From positions 23,350 through 87,349 of the forward strand of contig DAOPJV010000022.1 in NCBI GenBank assembly GCA_035399845.1: a DNA stretch of 64,000 nucleotides. The letters run 5' to 3'. Below, one piece after another: positions 61,988 through 64,000 of the stretch (positions within the stretch are counted from its first letter, which is position 1; each line of letters starts with the position of its first letter). Source of the stretch: ECT2AJA-110-A sp035399845 (GTDB lineage Bacteria > Planctomycetota > Phycisphaerae > UBA1845 > UTPLA1). The notes under the pieces are model-generated. The model did not search any database, had not been told where the DNA came from, and saw only the letters and a program-made list of their open reading frames with translations. A program made the position numbers and the translations under genes.

Positions 61988-63832
61988 ATGACGACACGAC
62001 GCATTTCAACCCGACACATCATCCGCCTGACCCTCACGACCACACTCGCGATCACACTCGCGCACATCGCCTGTGACTCGGCCGGCGTTCAGAACGCCGC
62101 CCTCAATCTCGGCGCGACGGCGAACAACGCCAACGACAACACACCGCGCTCGATGACGCAGCAGCCGCGACGCCCCATGCCCGGCCAGCCGCCTGAGAAT
62201 CGCCCCGCCGATCCGAACGCAAGCGCCGCGGTCTTCCCTGACGACGTCCGTTCCATCGACGGCGTCGCCAACAATGTCGCCAACACGACCTGGGGAAGCG
62301 TCGACCAGGCGATGCTGCGGCTCGGCTCGATCGCCTACGCCGACGGCGCCAACGAACCCGCCGGCGTCGATCGCCCGAGCGCTCGTGAAGTCAGCAACGC
62401 CGTCATCGCGCAGGGCGCGTCGATCCTGAACGAGAAGAATGCGAGCGACTTCCTCTGGCAGTGGGGACAGTTCGTCGATCACGACATCGACGAAACACCG
62501 ATCGCCGATCCGGCCGAAGCCTTCGATATCTTCGTACCGACGGGAGATGTCTGGTTCGATCCGGCGGGCGACGGCGACAGAACAATCCCACTGGATCGCT
62601 CGGCCTACCTGACGATCAATGGCGTTCGCAACCAGTTCAACGCCATCACCGCCTACATCGACGCCTCCAACGTCTATGGTTCCGATGACGAGCGCGCCAA
62701 CACGCTGCGCACGCTCGATGGGACGGGCCGACTCGCGACGAGCGACGGTGACCTGTTGCCGTTCAACACGGCGGGGTTGACGAACGCCCCCGACAGTCGC
62801 GATACGCTCTTCCTCGCGGGTGACATCCGGGCGAATGAACAGGTCGCCCTGACGGCCATGCACACGCTCTTCGTTCGCGAACACAACCGTATCGCCGACA
62901 GCGTCCGCGCGGCCATGCCGAACCTGGCGGGCGACGACGTCTATGAACTCGCCCGTTCGATCGTCGGCGCCGAGATGCAGGCGATCACCTATCGCGAGTT
63001 CCTTCCCGTCCTGCTGGGACCGAACGCCGTGCGCCCCTACGACGGCTACAAGCCGGACGTCAACGCCGGCATCGCCAACGAGTTCGCCACGGCCGCCTAT
63101 CGCGTGGGACACAGCATGCTCTCCAGCGAGATGTACCGACTCGACGCGGATGGAAATGAAATCGCCGCAGGTCATCTCACACTGGCGACGAGCTTCTTCA
63201 ACCCCTCGGCCATCCTGAACGACGGAATCGATCCGATCTTCCGCGGCCTGGCCGCAAAGACCTGCCAGCGCGTCGACGCCTACCTGATCGACGACGTGCG
63301 CAACTTCCTCTTCGGTCCCCCGGGCTCGGGAGGATTCGACCTGGCGTCACTCAACATCCAGCGCGGTCGCGACCACGGTCTGCCGTCGCTGAACGAGATG
63401 CGGCGCAACATGGGCCTGCCGGCGCACGCGAGCTTCGCGGATGTCTCAAGTGACGCGACTGTCGCCGCGAATCTGGCGAGCGTCTACGCGAGTGCCGAGG
63501 ACATCGACCTCTGGGCCGGTGGTCTCGCCGAGGATCACGCCCCCGGCGCCATGGTTGGCGAGACGTGGCTCGTGATCATCCGAGATCAGTTCACGCGCCT
63601 TCGCGACGGCGACCGGTTCTTCTATCGCGCCCATCTGCCGGGACCGTTGGTGGATTACGTCGAGGGCATGACGCTGGCGCGGATCATCCGAGCGAACACG
63701 GATGTGGGCGACGAACTGCCGGCCAACGTGTTCGTCGTCGGCGCCCCGGCGCCTGTGGCCACCGCGACGCGCCCCCCGAGCGACATCGGCGCGCTGATCC
63801 GCGACACACTGACGCGGCAAACGCCTCGTTGA
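61988..63832 (+). CDS. Animal-type haem peroxidase (peroxidasin/cyclooxygenase superfamily)
   Basis: 614 residues; GGAGACAGAGGAG precedes the ATG. An export signal ends near HIACDSAG, possibly a lipobox with an unusual residue at -3. The distal haem site is QFVDHDIDE: Asp (covalent haem link in the family) and His 165. TLFVREHNR, the proximal His in AAYRVGHSM (about 375), and LASLNIQRGRDHGLPSLNEMR are all family hallmarks. Such enzymes oxidise halides or organic substrates with peroxide outside the cell. A unit-A repeat starts five bases after the stop. Confidence 0.95.
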   Translation: MTTRRISTRHIIRLTLTTTLAITLAHIACDSAGVQNAALNLGATANNANDNTPRSMTQQPRRPMPGQPPENRPADPNASAAVFPDDVRSIDGVANNVANTTWGSVDQAMLRLGSIAYADGANEPAGVDRPSAREVSNAVIAQGASILNEKNASDFLWQWGQFVDHDIDETPIADPAEAFDIFVPTGDVWFDPAGDGDRTIPLDRSAYLTINGVRNQFNAITAYIDASNVYGSDDERANTLRTLDGTGRLATSDGDLLPFNTAGLTNAPDSRDTLFLAGDIRANEQVALTAMHTLFVREHNRIADSVRAAMPNLAGDDVYELARSIVGAEMQAITYREFLPVLLGPNAVRPYDGYKPDVNAGIANEFATAAYRVGHSMLSSEMYRLDADGNEIAAGHLTLATSFFNPSAILNDGIDPIFRGLAAKTCQRVDAYLIDDVRNFLFGPPGSGGFDLASLNIQRGRDHGLPSLNEMRRNMGLPAHASFADVSSDATVAANLASVYASAEDIDLWAGGLAEDHAPGAMVGETWLVIIRDQFTRLRDGDRFFYRAHLPGPLVDYVEGMTLARIIRANTDVGDELPANVFVVGAPAPVATATRPPSDIGALIRDTLTRQTPR

Positions 63833-63836
63833 CCCC

Positions 63837-63880
63837 GGGTGGCATGCTTGCCCTCCCAGGCAAGCATGTGAGATAGCGCG
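63837..63880. repeat. Unit A repeat after the peroxidase stop
   Basis: GGGTGGCATGCTTGCC with its complement (hairpin 63843-63868), then GTGAGATAGCGCG in place of the usual AGAAGTCGCG. Same family as the array at 26.9 kb. Confidence 0.85.
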
Positions 63881-63929
63881 TTCCAGTCGAAGGACGTTGA
63901 ACGGAATCCAAACCCTGCGCGCTATCCCT

Positions 63930-64000
63930 CATGCTCACCCTGACAGGTGACGCTGTCCGGGAATTCGAGTGAGGATTTCCGATTTGCAGAACCGTCGTAA
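63930..64000. repeat. Multi-hairpin dispersed element, cut by the window edge
   Basis: Starts CATGCTCACCCTGACAGGTGACG and continues identical, but for one base in 52 (63949-64000), to 29467-29518. The remainder lies beyond the window. Confidence 0.88.

Overview
This is a GC-rich bacterial scaffold of 64 kb with one 100-base gap of Ns at 27127-27226. It is most likely from a member of the Planctomycetota, perhaps of the Phycisphaerae type. The grounds are gene content, not a database match. There are many small membrane proteins with an N-terminal 'CxxCGYDLRG...CPECG' zinc ribbon, secreted proteins ending in dockerin-like EF-hand pairs, a PEP-CTERM protein, and cysteine-rich 'GACC' repeat surface proteins, next to ordinary bacterial housekeeping genes.

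Layout. 0-7 kb: envelope and secreted proteins (membrane protein pair, S46 dipeptidyl-peptidase, NTF2-like protein, Dus, secreted hydrolase). 7-14 kb: housekeeping (hslU, mrp, a diiron ferritin-like protein, an FHA protein, hemW, a hot-dog thioesterase). 14-20 kb: a tight minus-strand operon in which the peptidoglycan-recycling genes anmK and murQ bracket four divergent paralogues of a zinc-ribbon multi-pass membrane protein. 20-27 kb: HD-GYP protein, mnmA, small zinc-ribbon and unknown proteins, and an LplT/Aas-like MFS-acyltransferase fusion. 27-30 kb: a nest of palindromic repeats with the assembly gap, a PEP-CTERM protein and an alpha/beta hydrolase. 29.8-32.7 kb: SRP RNA, dnaX, ybaB and recR, the classical order; dnaX carries a nine-A run followed by stops in both other frames, as expected for a tau/gamma slippage site. 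33-36 kb: a beta-helix dockerin protein and a cupin. 36-42 kb: a MacAB-like export operon (adaptor, ATPase, two permeases) flanked by a cysteine-rich secreted protein and a cysteine-containing lipoprotein. 42-50 kb: two zinc-ribbon membrane proteins and a 1615-residue modular secreted protein. 51-59 kb: a DUF3299-like protein, an epimerase, an NqrB/RnfD-like membrane domain fused to Sel1-like repeats, a metalloprotease, lipoproteins and a TfoX-N protein. 59-64 kb: two exported haem peroxidases of unrelated families in tandem, ending in another copy of the dispersed repeat.

The observations most worth pursuing are the dnaX slippage site, the anmK-(zinc-ribbon membrane protein)x4-murQ operon, the cysteine-rich/ABC export cluster, the multi-hairpin dispersed element (28.2, 29.5 and 63.9 kb), and the NqrB/RnfD-Sel1 fusion. 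No tRNA, rRNA, CRISPR array, transposase, integrase or prophage gene was recognised.
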